Shown: positions 8,934 to 18,312, counted from the first letter of the stretch. The stretch is DNA of 32,537 nucleotides from an uncultured Acetatifactor sp. (GCA_949840935.1 CATKXX010000033.1:1-32537), one strand, 5' to 3'. Numbers and translations are program-made. The notes: generated by a model from the sequence alone, not told the origin.

Positions 8934-11900
8934 ATGACGGGGAAAAGTCGGAAAAAAAAGGAACAGACTATATTCAGGATCTTTTTGATACCATTGATCG
9001 CCATTATGCTGGTTCAGGGGCTGATAACCATAGGATCCCTTGTTACCAGGAGAATCACGGAGGTGCTGGAGGAATATTCCAGCAGCATGATGAGCCGCCT
9101 GGTGGAAAACAGGAGGGTAATCCTGCAGAATGATATGAACCAGAGGTGGTCCTCGGTCCGGGAACAGGAGGCCCACATAGACGGGATCCTGGAGCGTTTC
9201 CTGGAGGACAGGAAGATAGGGGTGGATCAGCTGCTGTCTTCCGAGACATGGAGGAATGAGCTGCTGGCGGAGCTGTTTCCGGAAGGGCTTGACCTGGTGC
9301 GGAATAATTCCACTACAGGTGTCTTTCTGATACTGACAGGGCAGGACATGCAGGCGGAGGGAAATTATGACGGTTTCTATATCAGGGATTCCGATCCGGA
9401 CACCAGCCCTGCCAATTACACGGATCTGCTGCTGGAAAGGGGAAATAAACAGCTTTCCAGAGAGTGGGGGATTCCCCTGGATACTCACTGGACAACGCAT
9501 TTTCATATGGACGGCCAGGGTGTCAATGAAGCCGACGATTATTTCTATGAGCCCTGGAGGGCCGGGGCAGAGCATGAGGATGCAGATTCCCCGGATCTGG
9601 GATACTGGTCCATGCCCTTTTGCCTGGAAAAGGAAATGTCAGATTCCTATGAGATGATTACCTATTCCCTGCCGCTGCGGCATGGGGGGAAGGTGTACGG
9701 CATACTGGGAGTGGAGATATCCTGCCGGCATCTGAATGATTATTTCCCGGTGACGGAATTAAACGATTCCCAGCAGTCCGGGTATATGCTTGCCGTCAGG
9801 CAGGAGGATGGCAGCTATATCCCTCTGGTGGGGAAGGGTATCCTCTACCAGAGCGTCAGGACGCAGGGGGATACCTTTCTCTTACGGGAGACGGACTATG
9901 AGAGCCTGTTCCTTGTGGAGGACATGCGGGCGGAGGAACAGCATATGTTTGCGGTGGCCTGTCCCCTGAAACTGTACAGCAATAATGTCCCCTATGAGAA
10001 TACGGAATGGGTGCTCCTGGGGCTGAAGACGGAACAGGATCTCTTTGGCATGAGCCGTCAGCTCTATGTCTGGATGATGGCGGCCATCCTTGTGGGCCTG
10101 GCTTTTGGCGTGGCAGGGATCTATTTTATGGTGAGACATCTGACCAGGCCGGTGCAGAGACTGATGGAGTGTATCAGCAGGGGGAATTCCGGCCTGCAGG
10201 AATTCAAGCCCTCCCATATCCTGGAGGTGGATGCCCTGTACAGTGTGGTAAAGGAGCTGACGGACCGGCAGAAGGAGGATCAGAATACACTGCTGGAGGA
10301 AAAGGAGCGCTACAGGGTGGCGCTGGAATCTGCCACGGACACCTTTTTTTCCTATGATTTCCAGAACCATACGCTGGATATCGTAAACCACAAAACAATG
10401 AGCGGACAGTGGAAATGTATGGAATATGAGTGCGGATTTATCGATCCCGAGTACATATATGAGTATGACCGGATGGCGGCCATCAAGACCTTTAACAGCC
10501 TGGCGGACAGACTGTATGTGGAGCTGCGGCTCAACTGGCCCGCAAAGGAGGACTATACCTGGATAGCTTTGTCCGGAAATGTGGTCTGCGATGCGGAGGG
10601 CCGGCGCAGGAAGCTGGTAGGATGTATCAGGAATATCCAGGATCAAAAGGACCGGGAGGCGGAACAGCTCAGGAGAGTCACCATGGACGGTGTTACCGGG
10701 CTCCATGCCTTCAGTGCCGGCCTGGTACAGCTTCAGGAATGCCGCAGGATCCTGCAGACAGGGCATATGGTATATCTGTTTGTAGACCGGCTTCAGGAGA
10801 CAAATGAGAAGAACGGCATTGTGTTTGGGGACATGATCCTTGAGGAGCTGGGAGATCTGATCCGTCAGAGCTGCCAGGCGCTTATGGGGAAGACGGACTG
10901 CCGGACGGCGGCATTCCGCCTGAATACAGATGAATTCGTGCTGTGGCTGGAGAGACAGGACAGAGAACAGGCGGAGGAATTTATCAGGGAACTTTTAACG
11001 GCTGTTTCGGGTAATTTCGGACATGAGCTGTTTGAGATAGAGGTTCACGCTGGCCTGGCAGCTGCCCGGAAGGGCCAGTCCGATGAAGAATTGATCCGCA
11101 GGGCCAAGCTGGCCCAGGACTATGTGGCGGCCGGCGGAGAGAAGGGATATTTCTTTTATGAAGATATTCCCGAGGAAAAGAGGGCTGTGCTGCCTGTGCT
11201 GCACGGCTGCGAGATCACTTCCCCGGGTTACAGCGAGGATATCAGCCTGGTATCCCTGGCGTTGAACCTGTTTGGCAAGGGAGCGGATTTCCGGGCCCAG
11301 ATGACGCTGATGCTGCGCAAGCTGGGAAAATATTATCAGGCGGAAGATGTGCTGGTTTCCTTACTGAAGTCAGATTTTAATTCCAATTATCTGGAGTACC
11401 AGTGGCACAGGCAGGAGGCTCCCGCCGGAGACAATGTCAGACAGTACAGGGAGGAGGAGCGCGACAGCTTCTATCTCTGGCTGGGAAAAGAGGCGGTAAG
11501 GCGCTTCGCGGCGGCGGACAGCCGGCGTAAGGTGATCCAGTGTTTCCTGAATGTCAGCTCCGGGCAGGAAGGGGTGGCGCTTCCCATTTATGACAATGGC
11601 ATCTATGTGGGAAATGTCTGTATCATCGGCATACCCTCCCGATTTACGGAGAGCCCGGAGGAAATGCATTATCTGGCTGAGCTGGGCAGTGTGATTCAGG
11701 GTCAGCTGAATCAGCAGCAGCACGATATCGCCAGCAGGGCGAAGTCTGACTTCCTGTCCCGCATGAGCCACGAGATCCGCACACCGATGAACGGCATTAT
11801 CGGCATGACGGCGATTGCGCTGCAGCAGGGGCAGAGCCAGGATAAGATCATGGACTGCCTTCAGAAGATACAATCCTCCTCGGATTATCTTCTGGGGCTG

Positions 11901-12869
11901 ATCAACGATATTCTGGATATGTCCAAGATCGAGAGCGGTAAGATGAAGCTGGATCCGATTGATTTTAATATTCATGAGATGCTGGATACTGTCATGCAGC
12001 TGATCGCTCCCCAGGGAGCGGCTAAAGGGATCCGCCTGGAAAGGGATGTCAGGCTGAAGCACACGTGGTTCTACGCGGACAGGATGCGTATCAGCCAGGT
12101 GCTCGTCAATCTGCTGGGCAATGCGGTGAAATTCACGCCGGAGAACGGCAAAGTCACGCTGCGGGTTCATGAAATGCAGGCGGCAGGGGAGGAAATACCG
12201 GTTTTCTTTGCTGTGGAGGATACAGGGATTGGGATTGCCCCGGAGGATCAGAGGAGAGTATTCCGGGCCTTTGAGCAGGCGGGGGCTAAAAATCCCGCCA
12301 AGCTGCAGGGCACAGGGCTGGGGCTGTCCATCAGCGGGCGCCTGATACAGCTGATGGGAAGCACCATCAGGCTGGACAGCGAGCCGGGGCAGGGAAGCAC
12401 CTTCAGCTTTTCCATCCCCTTGAGGCCGGGAGAGAATGCAGGGCAGGAGGTACAGGAAGGTGAAGTGTCCTTTGAGGGCTTCCGGGTTCTGATCGTGGAG
12501 GATAATGAGCTGAATGCGGAGATAGCACAGGCTATACTGGAGGAACGGGGCTTCAGGGCGGATCGGGTATCTGACGGCGCTGAGGCTGTAGAGCGCATCC
12601 GCACCACAGAACCGGGAACCTATGATGTAATATTAATGGATATCATGATGCCAGTGATGGACGGCCTGGAGGCTACCCGCAGGATCCGATCCATGGAACG
12701 TGAGGACTGCCGTACCCTGCCTATTATCGCCATGTCCGCCAATGCCTTTGACGAGGATCTGAAGAAATCTGTGGAATGCGGCATGAATGGGCATCTGTCA
12801 AAGCCTGTGGAGGTGGATAAGCTGTACCGAATGCTTGGGGATGTGCTCCACGGTACAGGGAGAGCCTGA
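8934..12869 (+). CDS. Hybrid sensor histidine kinase with degenerate GGDEF and receiver domain
   Basis: A 1311-aa membrane kinase that would autophosphorylate on His and pass phosphate to its own receiver. Seen in order: transmembrane helix (about 15-38), extracellular Cache-like sensor (about 39-372), second helix (about 376-400), HAMP-like linker, PAS-like domain (about 460-570), GGDEF-like domain (about 583-735), GAF-like segment (about 760-930), HisKA with [10 protein letters not shown] (His946), an HATPase with [15 protein letters not shown] and GTGLGLSI, and a receiver with [11 protein letters not shown] (Asp1236). In the GGDEF domain the signature reads NTDEF (664-668), so diguanylate cyclase activity is doubtful. 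The ATG lies 1 nt after the stop of the lipoprotein gene, implying translational coupling and a shared job. No separate DNA-binding response regulator is adjacent, so the output is unknown. Confidence 0.92.
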   Translation: MTGKSRKKKEQTIFRIFLIPLIAIMLVQGLITIGSLVTRRITEVLEEYSSSMMSRLVENRRVILQNDMNQRWSSVREQEAHIDGILERFLEDRKIGVDQLLSSETWRNELLAELFPEGLDLVRNNSTTGVFLILTGQDMQAEGNYDGFYIRDSDPDTSPANYTDLLLERGNKQLSREWGIPLDTHWTTHFHMDGQGVNEADDYFYEPWRAGAEHEDADSPDLGYWSMPFCLEKEMSDSYEMITYSLPLRHGGKVYGILGVEISCRHLNDYFPVTELNDSQQSGYMLAVRQEDGSYIPLVGKGILYQSVRTQGDTFLLRETDYESLFLVEDMRAEEQHMFAVACPLKLYSNNVPYENTEWVLLGLKTEQDLFGMSRQLYVWMMAAILVGLAFGVAGIYFMVRHLTRPVQRLMECISRGNSGLQEFKPSHILEVDALYSVVKELTDRQKEDQNTLLEEKERYRVALESATDTFFSYDFQNHTLDIVNHKTMSGQWKCMEYECGFIDPEYIYEYDRMAAIKTFNSLADRLYVELRLNWPAKEDYTWIALSGNVVCDAEGRRRKLVGCIRNIQDQKDREAEQLRRVTMDGVTGLHAFSAGLVQLQECRRILQTGHMVYLFVDRLQETNEKNGIVFGDMILEELGDLIRQSCQALMGKTDCRTAAFRLNTDEFVLWLERQDREQAEEFIRELLTAVSGNFGHELFEIEVHAGLAAARKGQSDEELIRRAKLAQDYVAAGGEKGYFFYEDIPEEKRAVLPVLHGCEITSPGYSEDISLVSLALNLFGKGADFRAQMTLMLRKLGKYYQAEDVLVSLLKSDFNSNYLEYQWHRQEAPAGDNVRQYREEERDSFYLWLGKEAVRRFAAADSRRKVIQCFLNVSSGQEGVALPIYDNGIYVGNVCIIGIPSRFTESPEEMHYLAELGSVIQGQLNQQQHDIASRAKSDFLSRMSHEIRTPMNGIIGMTAIALQQGQSQDKIMDCLQKIQSSSDYLLGLINDILDMSKIESGKMKLDPIDFNIHEMLDTVMQLIAPQGAAKGIRLERDVRLKHTWFYADRMRISQVLVNLLGNAVKFTPENGKVTLRVHEMQAAGEEIPVFFAVEDTGIGIAPEDQRRVFRAFEQAGAKNPAKLQGTGLGLSISGRLIQLMGSTIRLDSEPGQGSTFSFSIPLRPGENAGQEVQEGEVSFEGFRVLIVEDNELNAEIAQAILEERGFRADRVSDGAEAVERIRTTEPGTYDVILMDIMMPVMDGLEATRRIRSMEREDCRTLPIIAMSANAFDEDLKKSVECGMNGHLSKPVEVDKLYRMLGDVLHGTGRA

Positions 12870-12882
12870 GGCGCTCCCTGTA
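12854..12882. terminator. Hairpin spanning the kinase stop codon, possible bidirectional terminator
   Basis: TACAGGGAG-a-GCC, loop TGA, then GGC-g-CTCCCTGTA form a near-perfect 12-bp stem whose loop is the kinase stop codon. It lies between convergent genes (kinase on plus, thiT on minus). No long T-run follows, so a strict intrinsic terminator is uncertain. Confidence 0.45.
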
Positions 12883-12917
12883 TCCCATGGACGGTGTGAA
12901 AAACCGGGATGGTACGG

Positions 12918-13601
12918 TCATGCTTCTGTGGCCAGCGCCTTTACCCTCACCAGCGCGTTCTTTACTGCGGGAATTGCCAGCAGTATCACGGTGATGACCG
13001 CTTCCGGCGCCAGATAGGAGGCGTTATAGCCCAGGGTGTAGGCGAGGATGCCCAGGGGCGTCTGGGTGGGGGCGTAGGAGTAGAAGAAGATTCCCCCGGA
13101 CAGGGAAGTAAAGGCGTACCTGGCTAGGACTCCCACGATATATCCGGTCAGGAGCCCCTGCTTTTTATTGCTGAAAAAGCCCGACAGCCCCAGGGAACCG
13201 AAGGCCAGGGGGTAATCGATGATCAGCTGCAGGGGGGAATAGAATACCGGGTTGATCACGAACTGCAGCAGGCCGTAGGCGAAGCCTGTGAGAAGCCCCG
13301 CCTTCGCGCCGTACCAGTAGCCGATCAGGACTACAAAGAGCATACTGAACAGGGTGACGGAGCCTCCGAAGGGCAGTCTTGCGAATTTGATCTCGGAGGT
13401 CACCATGGCCAGGGCCATTGCCACCCCGGAGAAGACAATCTGTCTGGCCGCGATACGGACGGTTGTCTTATTCTCCTTTTTGGGGCGGGGGAGGGCGGCT
13501 GCCGCGATCAGCAGCAGAATCAGGACGGCCACGGTGATGATACCGGGCACGGTCAGTTGAAAGGTGTTTTCCTCTGTGGGAAATGCAAAGAAATCAGACA
13601 T
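12918..13601 (-). CDS. thiT: Energy-coupled thiamine transporter substrate-binding subunit ThiT
   Basis: A 227-aa membrane protein with about six hydrophobic segments. ThiT is the S component that captures thiamine and docks on the shared ECF module (EcfA, EcfA', EcfT), which is not encoded here. Family features seen are ARLPFGGSVTLFSMLFV, the GYWYGAKAGLLTGFAYGLLQ segment, YSPLQLIIDYPLAFGSLGLS and the conserved C-terminal half with YSYAPTQTPLGILAYTLGYN. An extra N-terminal hydrophobic helix and basic linker (residues 18-46) precede the core. The TPP riboswitch directly upstream independently supports a thiamine role. The start is fixed by AAGGAGG (minus strand, 13609-13615), seven nt away. 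The gene is monocistronic and convergent with the sensor kinase gene. Confidence 0.93.
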   Translation of the reverse strand: MSDFFAFPTEENTFQLTVPGIITVAVLILLLIAAAALPRPKKENKTTVRIAARQIVFSGVAMALAMVTSEIKFARLPFGGSVTLFSMLFVVLIGYWYGAKAGLLTGFAYGLLQFVINPVFYSPLQLIIDYPLAFGSLGLSGFFSNKKQGLLTGYIVGVLARYAFTSLSGGIFFYSYAPTQTPLGILAYTLGYNASYLAPEAVITVILLAIPAVKNALVRVKALATEA

Positions 13602-13608
13602 AAAAAAT

Positions 13609-13628
13609 CCTCCTTTTGGCTAAGGAGG
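13609..13628 (-). promoter_or_regulatory. Shine-Dalgarno-sequestering hairpin of thiT
   Basis: On the minus strand CCTCCTT, a six-nt loop AGCCAA, then AAGGAGG form a 7-bp stem that buries the thiT Shine-Dalgarno. Placed just after the TPP aptamer, it fits a translational expression platform. A second hairpin (13639-13657, GCCTGC/GCAGGC) lies between aptamer and this stem. Confidence 0.7.
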
Positions 13629-13662
13629 GGCACAATAGGCCTGCTGATCCTGCAGGCTGTTT

Positions 13663-13749
13663 TGCTTCCTTACGCCGGTATTGTCCGGTTCAAGTAATGA
13701 GGGTCAGGAGATGAGCCATCTCCAATCTCAGCGTTGTGCACCCCTAGCA
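13663..13749 (-). promoter_or_regulatory. TPP (THI-box) riboswitch
   Basis: Read on the minus strand, the element has GGGGTGC, then GCTGAGA, a P3 extension hairpin (GGAGATG/CATCTCC), CTGACCC, TTGAACCGGACAATACCGG and CGTAAGGAAGC. These are the conserved blocks of the thiamine pyrophosphate aptamer in the right order. TGCT and AGCA at the two ends close P1. It sits between a good promoter and thiT, so excess TPP would shut off thiamine uptake. Confidence 0.95.
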
Positions 13750-13762
13750 TTTATTTTTTATA

Positions 13763-13791
13763 AATATAAAGCTTTTGGGGCAGGATGTCAA
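13763..13791 (-). promoter_or_regulatory. Promoter of the thiT riboswitch transcript
   Basis: On the minus strand TTGACA (13791-13786), a 17-nt spacer, then TATATT (13768-13763). The predicted start near 13756 places the aptamer at the very 5' end of the RNA. Confidence 0.8.
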
Positions 13792-13840
13792 GGAAAAGGT
13801 GAGATTTGTTACTTGCCGAAGCGTATGAAAGGGTGGAATT

Positions 13841-16645
13841 ATGCAAAACAACAGGCTTGTAATCGGGATATGCGCCCATGTGGACGCGGGGAAGACCACC
13901 CTGGCGGAGGCCATGCTTTATACCTGCGGGGAGCTGCGCAGGCTGGGCAGGGTGGATCATAAGGATGCCCTTCTGGACAATTTTGCGCTGGAGAGGGCCA
14001 GGGGGATCACCATTTTCTCCAAGCAGGCGGGGATGAAATGGGAGGGGCTTGACATTACGCTCCTGGATACTCCCGGCCATGTGGATTTCAGCGCGGAGAT
14101 GGAGAGGACGATGCAGGTGATGGACTACTGCATCCTGGTCGTCAGCGGGGCGGACGGCGTACAGGGGCATACCCGGACGCTGTGGAGGCTGCTGCGGCAG
14201 TACCGGATCCCGGTGTTTGTATTTGTGAACAAGATGGATCAGCCGGGAACGGACAGGGAAAGGCTTCTTCAGGAGCTGCGGCGGCAGCTGGACGAGGGCT
14301 GTGTGGAGCTTGGAAGGGAAATATGGGAGCGGGGCGGGGAAGCCTTGGAGAACCCGGCCATGTGCAGCGAGGAGCTGATGGAGGAGTACCTGGAGACCGG
14401 AGGACTGTCCCCGGAGGCAGTGGCCCGGGCAGTCCGGGGGCGGAAGCTGTATCCCTGCTTTTTCGGGGCGGCGCTGCACCTGCAGGGGGTGGAGGAGCTT
14501 TTGTGGGGCATCCGTGAATTCACGGAGCTCCCGCAGTACGGGGCGGAATTCGGCGCCAGGGTGTATAAGATTTCCAGAGACCCTTCTGGGAACCGTCTGA
14601 CCCATTTAAAGGTGACGGGGGGCATACTGAGGGTGAAGATGACGGTGGACAACCATGCCAGCGCCCCGGCAGGGGAGGAGCCCTGGGAGGAGAAGGCGGA
14701 TCAGATCCGGCTCTACCGGGGTGCGGGGTTTGAAGCGGCGGAGTGTGTGGAGGCAGGCGGCGTCTGTGCCGTCACCGGGCTAAAGAGAACCTTTGCGGGG
14801 CAGGGCCTGGGCTTTGAGGCGGGCAGGGGGGAGCCTTTGCTGGTTCCGGTGCTGACTTATCAGGTGATCCTGCCCCAGGGGGCAGACGCGGTGAAGGCGC
14901 TGAGTCAGCTCAGGCAGCTGGAGGAGGAAGAACCCCTGCTCCATGTGGTCTGGAAGGAGGCCCTGGGTGAAATACATGTGCAGGTCATGGGGGAGGTACA
15001 GATTGAGGTACTGAGGAGTATGCTTCGGGAACGGTTCGGGCTGGAAGCGGAATTCGGCAGCGGCAGTATTGTATACAAGGAGACCGTGGCTTCCTCCGCG
15101 GAGGGAATCGGGCATTTCGAACCTCTGCGCCATTATGCGGAGGTGCATCTGCTGCTGGAACCGGGGGAGCCGGGCAGCGGCCTGCAGTTTGCCTCTGCCT
15201 GCAGTGTGGACGAGCTGGCGCTGAATTGGCAGAGGCTGGTGCTGACCCATCTGGCGGAAAAGACCCATCTGGGAGTGCTCACAGGTTCGCCCGTCACGGA
15301 CATGCGGGTCACGCTCACGGCAGGCCGCGCCCACCTGAAGCATACGGAAGGGGGGGACTTCCGGCAGGCCACCTACAGGGCATTGCGCCAGGGGCTGATG
15401 CAGTGTGAGAGCGTGCTGCTGGAGCCGGTGTTTTCCTATACCCTGGAGGTTCCCGCAGAGCAGCTTGGCAGGGCCATGTCGGACATCCAGAGGATGCACG
15501 GCAGCTTCGGGGATCCGGTGACGGAGGGTGGACGCAGTATTTTGAAGGGCAGCGTCCCTGTGTCCGAGGCCGGGGGCTACCAGCGGGAGGTGACTGCTTA
15601 CACCAGGGGGCATGGCCGTTTTTCCTGTGTGTTAAAGGGGTATGAGCCCTGCCACAACACGGAGGAGGTGCTGGAACGGATGGGCTATGACCCGGAGGGC
15701 GATACGGAGAATCCGTCCTCCTCCGTCTTCTGCGCCCATGGGGCGGGATTTGTGGTGGACTGGCGGCAGGTGCCGGAGTACGCCCATGTGGAGAGCGGGC
15801 GGAGGTTGGAGGTGCCAGGGATGGGTACGGCGCGGCCGGAAGAAACCGGTCGTCAGGGAAATGGGTTGACGGCAGAGGAAGCGGCGGGAATAAGGAAGGC
15901 GGCTGGAAGCGGGGGAGCCCCGGGGACAGCGGGGCGGCGTCCCGGGGAAAAAGCCGGGTGCGGCGGGGCCGGGACGGACTATATCACCCAGGAGGAGATC
16001 GAGGAAATCTTCCAGCGCACCTATGGTAAGAGCAGTAAGGATTTTGAGCCATACCGGTATCACGGCAGGAACGGGGGGAACACTGTCTATGGGACAGGCG
16101 GGAGCCAGGAGCGGGCGGAGGATGGATACTGGCTGCGGCCCGCAGAGCCCAGGGAGGAATACCTGCTGGTGGACGGGTACAATATTATCTTTGCCTGGGA
16201 CGACCTGCGGAGTCTGTCGGAGGTCAATATTGACAGTGCGAGAGACCGGCTTATGGACATCTGCTGCAATTATCAGGGATATCTGGGGGCCACGCTGATC
16301 CTGGTCTTTGACGCCTATAAGGTAAAGGGAAATCCCGGTTCCGTGGAGAAATATCACAATATCTATGTGGTATACACGAAGGAAGCGGAGACGGCGGATC
16401 AGTATATTGAGAAGACGGTTCACAGGATCGCGAAGAAGGCGAATGTGACGGTGGCCACCTCCGACCGGCTGGAGCAGATGATCATCTGGGGCGCCGGGGC
16501 AATGCGGCTGTCGGCTAAGGGCTTCCGGGAGGCCGTGGAGGATGCCGGGCGGCGGATGCGGGAAGACTATCCGGTGAAGGAAAAGGTATTCAACAGGATA
16601 TCCGTGCCGGAGGCGGACGCCCGCAAGGAGAGGGCCGGATTGTGA
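13841..16645 (+). CDS. TetM/EF-G-like translational GTPase fused to a YacP/Rae1-type NYN ribonuclease
   Basis: A 934-aa two-part protein. Residues 1 to about 640 match the ribosomal-protection GTPases: P-loop AHVDAGKT (12-19), switch I RARGITI, DTPGHVDF (from Asp76), NKMD (130-133), then EF-G-like domains II-V. A low-complexity Gly/Arg-rich linker (about 650-765) follows. Residues about 772-925 are a NYN/PIN-type domain like YacP, known in Bacillus as Rae1, which cuts mRNA in the ribosomal A site. Candidate metal-binding acids are all present: LLVDGYN (Asp778), LVFDAY (Asp824), TADQYI (Asp853) and TSDRLE (Asp875). TetM proteins are about 640 aa and lack this tail. The TetM tip loop SPVSTPADFR appears here as LKHTEGGDFR, arguing against simple tetracycline protection. 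I infer a stress or rescue factor that brings an RNase to stalled ribosomes. RBS AAAGGGTGG lies five nt upstream. Confidence 0.9.
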   Translation: MQNNRLVIGICAHVDAGKTTLAEAMLYTCGELRRLGRVDHKDALLDNFALERARGITIFSKQAGMKWEGLDITLLDTPGHVDFSAEMERTMQVMDYCILVVSGADGVQGHTRTLWRLLRQYRIPVFVFVNKMDQPGTDRERLLQELRRQLDEGCVELGREIWERGGEALENPAMCSEELMEEYLETGGLSPEAVARAVRGRKLYPCFFGAALHLQGVEELLWGIREFTELPQYGAEFGARVYKISRDPSGNRLTHLKVTGGILRVKMTVDNHASAPAGEEPWEEKADQIRLYRGAGFEAAECVEAGGVCAVTGLKRTFAGQGLGFEAGRGEPLLVPVLTYQVILPQGADAVKALSQLRQLEEEEPLLHVVWKEALGEIHVQVMGEVQIEVLRSMLRERFGLEAEFGSGSIVYKETVASSAEGIGHFEPLRHYAEVHLLLEPGEPGSGLQFASACSVDELALNWQRLVLTHLAEKTHLGVLTGSPVTDMRVTLTAGRAHLKHTEGGDFRQATYRALRQGLMQCESVLLEPVFSYTLEVPAEQLGRAMSDIQRMHGSFGDPVTEGGRSILKGSVPVSEAGGYQREVTAYTRGHGRFSCVLKGYEPCHNTEEVLERMGYDPEGDTENPSSSVFCAHGAGFVVDWRQVPEYAHVESGRRLEVPGMGTARPEETGRQGNGLTAEEAAGIRKAAGSGGAPGTAGRRPGEKAGCGGAGTDYITQEEIEEIFQRTYGKSSKDFEPYRYHGRNGGNTVYGTGGSQERAEDGYWLRPAEPREEYLLVDGYNIIFAWDDLRSLSEVNIDSARDRLMDICCNYQGYLGATLILVFDAYKVKGNPGSVEKYHNIYVVYTKEAETADQYIEKTVHRIAKKANVTVATSDRLEQMIIWGAGAMRLSAKGFREAVEDAGRRMREDYPVKEKVFNRISVPEADARKERAGL

Positions 16646-16673
16646 TAAATTTATAATTTAATATAGGAATTTG

Positions 16674-16712
16674 CCCGTATGTATAGTATAATCATAATAT
16701 TGGACATACGGG
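16674..16712 (+). promoter_or_regulatory. 9-bp inverted repeat flanking a TATAAT box upstream of the MraY-like gene
   Basis: CCCGTATGT (16674-16682) and ACATACGGG (16704-16712) are perfect inverted repeats with a 21-nt loop holding TATAAT (16687-16692). No good -35 is present. This could be an operator around an activator-dependent promoter, or an RNA hairpin if transcription begins further upstream (another TATAAT lies at 16652-16657). Confidence 0.45.
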
Positions 16713-16785
16713 TGATTTGAATACCGATAAACGGAAGATTCAGACAGTTTTTCCGAAAAATGATTCTGCAGGGATGGGAGCGGCT

Positions 16786-17751
16786 ATGTTACATTTTATT
16801 GTTCCGGAAAGTTATGGTTCTTTGCTGGCGCTTGCCGGTATTATTTTTGCCTTTGGCGCCACTGTTATTGCCACGGCGAAGCTGGCGGATATCCTGCCCA
16901 AGGACGGGGGACGGGAGTTTGCTCATGACGGGAAGCTGTCCGCGGGAAAGCCCAGGGGGGCCGGTATTATCTTTGTGCTGGCTTTTGCGGCGGCGGCGTT
17001 TTTCTTTGCGCCCATGAAGGCGGAGACGGCAATCTACCTGATTCTGATCATTATCTGTATGATGACGGGGTTTCTGGACGATTCCTCCAGGATGCCATGG
17101 GGGGAGTATAAGAAGGGATTCCTGGATCTGTGCGTGGCGGCCCTTGTGGCAATGACTTTCTTGAAGTATAATTCCAACACCATAGTGCTGGCGTTGTTCC
17201 ATGTACAGGTGACAATTCCCCCGGCGCTGTTTGCGGTGCTGGTGGTGATCCTGGTGTGGGGGTCGGTGAATGTGACCAATTGTTCCGACGGAGTGGACGG
17301 GCTGTCGGGAACCCTGACTATTATTACTATTATGACCATCTATGTGATTGGGCAGATGTTGGACAAGGGCCAGGACTTTTCGTATCTGATCCTGCTTTTT
17401 GCGGTCTGCATCCTGGGGTATCTCTGGTACAATGCCACTCCCAGCCGCCTGATGATGGGAGATGCGGGCTCCCGGGCCATGGGGGTGTTCATCAGTATCG
17501 CCATTTTAAAGACAGGCTCCCCTGTGCTGTATATCCCGACGGCGCTGGTGCTGATCCTGGACGGCGGCCTGGGATTGGTGAAGGTGGCACTGCTGCGTTT
17601 TTTGAAAATCCGCATATTAAAGGATACAAGGACGCCGCTCCATGACCATGTGCGCAAGGTCTGGGGCTGGTCCAACACCCAGACGGTGTTCCGCTTCGCC
17701 ATCATTCAGATCATTCTGGCGGTGGCGGTGATTTACGGGCTTCAGGTGTGA
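16786..17751 (+). CDS. MraY-like phospho-N-acetylmuramoyl-pentapeptide transferase (divergent)
   Basis: A polytopic membrane enzyme of the polyprenyl-phosphate hexose-1-phosphate transferase superfamily. MraY makes lipid I for peptidoglycan on the inner face of the membrane. Seen: the substrate-loop region LPKDGGREF..GKPRGAGIIF, the acidic pair FLDDSSRM, the VTNCSDGVDGLSG motif, MGDAGSRAMG, and a C-terminal LHDHVRKVWGWSNTQ segment where classical MraY has a His-rich HHHFE loop. I chose ATG 16786 (GGGAG five nt upstream, 321 aa, close to the usual 320-360). A TTG at 16717 would add 23 polar residues that look non-native. The gene stands alone, away from mur/mra genes, so it may be the only MraY or a paralogue acting on another sugar. 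The greA-type gene follows immediately, probably in one operon. Confidence 0.8.
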   Translation: MLHFIVPESYGSLLALAGIIFAFGATVIATAKLADILPKDGGREFAHDGKLSAGKPRGAGIIFVLAFAAAAFFFAPMKAETAIYLILIIICMMTGFLDDSSRMPWGEYKKGFLDLCVAALVAMTFLKYNSNTIVLALFHVQVTIPPALFAVLVVILVWGSVNVTNCSDGVDGLSGTLTIITIMTIYVIGQMLDKGQDFSYLILLFAVCILGYLWYNATPSRLMMGDAGSRAMGVFISIAILKTGSPVLYIPTALVLILDGGLGLVKVALLRFLKIRILKDTRTPLHDHVRKVWGWSNTQTVFRFAIIQIILAVAVIYGLQV

Positions 17752-17786
17752 AAAGCGAGAAGACAGAGGAATGGAGAAAAGGTATT

Positions 17787-18290
17787 ATGTATGATGAATT
17801 AACGCCCGGCGACATTAAGAAGATGGAAGAAGAAATCGAGTACCGGAAGCTGGTGGTTCGTCCCAGGGCCTTGGAGGATGTGAAGGAGGCCAGGGCCCAC
17901 GGCGATCTCAGCGAGAATTTTGAGTATCACGCGGCAAAGAAGGTGAAGAACCAGAATGAGAGCAGGATCCGCTATCTGGAGAGGATGATCCGTACAGCCA
18001 GGGTGATCTCGGAGGATTCCGCAGAGGACGAGGTGGGGATCAACAATACCGTTACCGTGGAATTCGTGGACGATCAGACTGTGGAGACTTACCGGATCGT
18101 CACCACCGTCAGGGGTAATTCCCTGGAGAATATGATCAGCAATGAAAGCCCTCTGGGCAGGGCCCTTCTGGGAAAAAAGGAGGGGGACACCGCTCATGTG
18201 CAGGTGAACGAGGCGGTGGGATATGATGTAAGGATTATGAAAATAAAGAATACGGTAGAGGATAAAAGCGATAAGCTCAGGAGTTTTTAG
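17787..18290 (+). CDS. greA: GreA/GreB family transcription elongation factor
   Basis: Gre factors insert a coiled coil into the RNA polymerase secondary channel and stimulate cleavage of backtracked RNA. The N-terminal coiled coil carries the tip motif HGDLSENFEYHAAK, with the Asp and Glu expected to hold the catalytic metal. The C-terminal FKBP-like domain ends in the typical ESPLGRALLGKKEGDTA block. ATG 17787 gives 167 aa, close to the usual 158, with AAAAGG four nt upstream. A GTG at 17748 overlapping the previous stop would add 13 residues and is a second choice. Because Lachnospiraceae genomes can carry more than one Gre-type protein, this may be a paralogue rather than the housekeeping greA. 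It is probably cotranscribed with the MraY-like gene. Confidence 0.88.
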   Translation: MYDELTPGDIKKMEEEIEYRKLVVRPRALEDVKEARAHGDLSENFEYHAAKKVKNQNESRIRYLERMIRTARVISEDSAEDEVGINNTVTVEFVDDQTVETYRIVTTVRGNSLENMISNESPLGRALLGKKEGDTAHVQVNEAVGYDVRIMKIKNTVEDKSDKLRSF

Positions 18291-18312
18291 TTGACTTTTG
18301 GCATAAACTCGT

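Noticed and set aside
8934..12869. Active diguanylate cyclase in the sensor kinase
   Set aside because: The catalytic signature is NTDEF in place of GGDEF, so c-di-GMP synthesis is not supported.
13841..16645. Calling the GTPase gene a tetracycline resistance determinant (tetM-like)
   Set aside because: Length, the extra ribonuclease domain and the changed tip loop (LKHTEGGDFR in place of SPVSTPADFR) do not support it, although the GTPase half is related.
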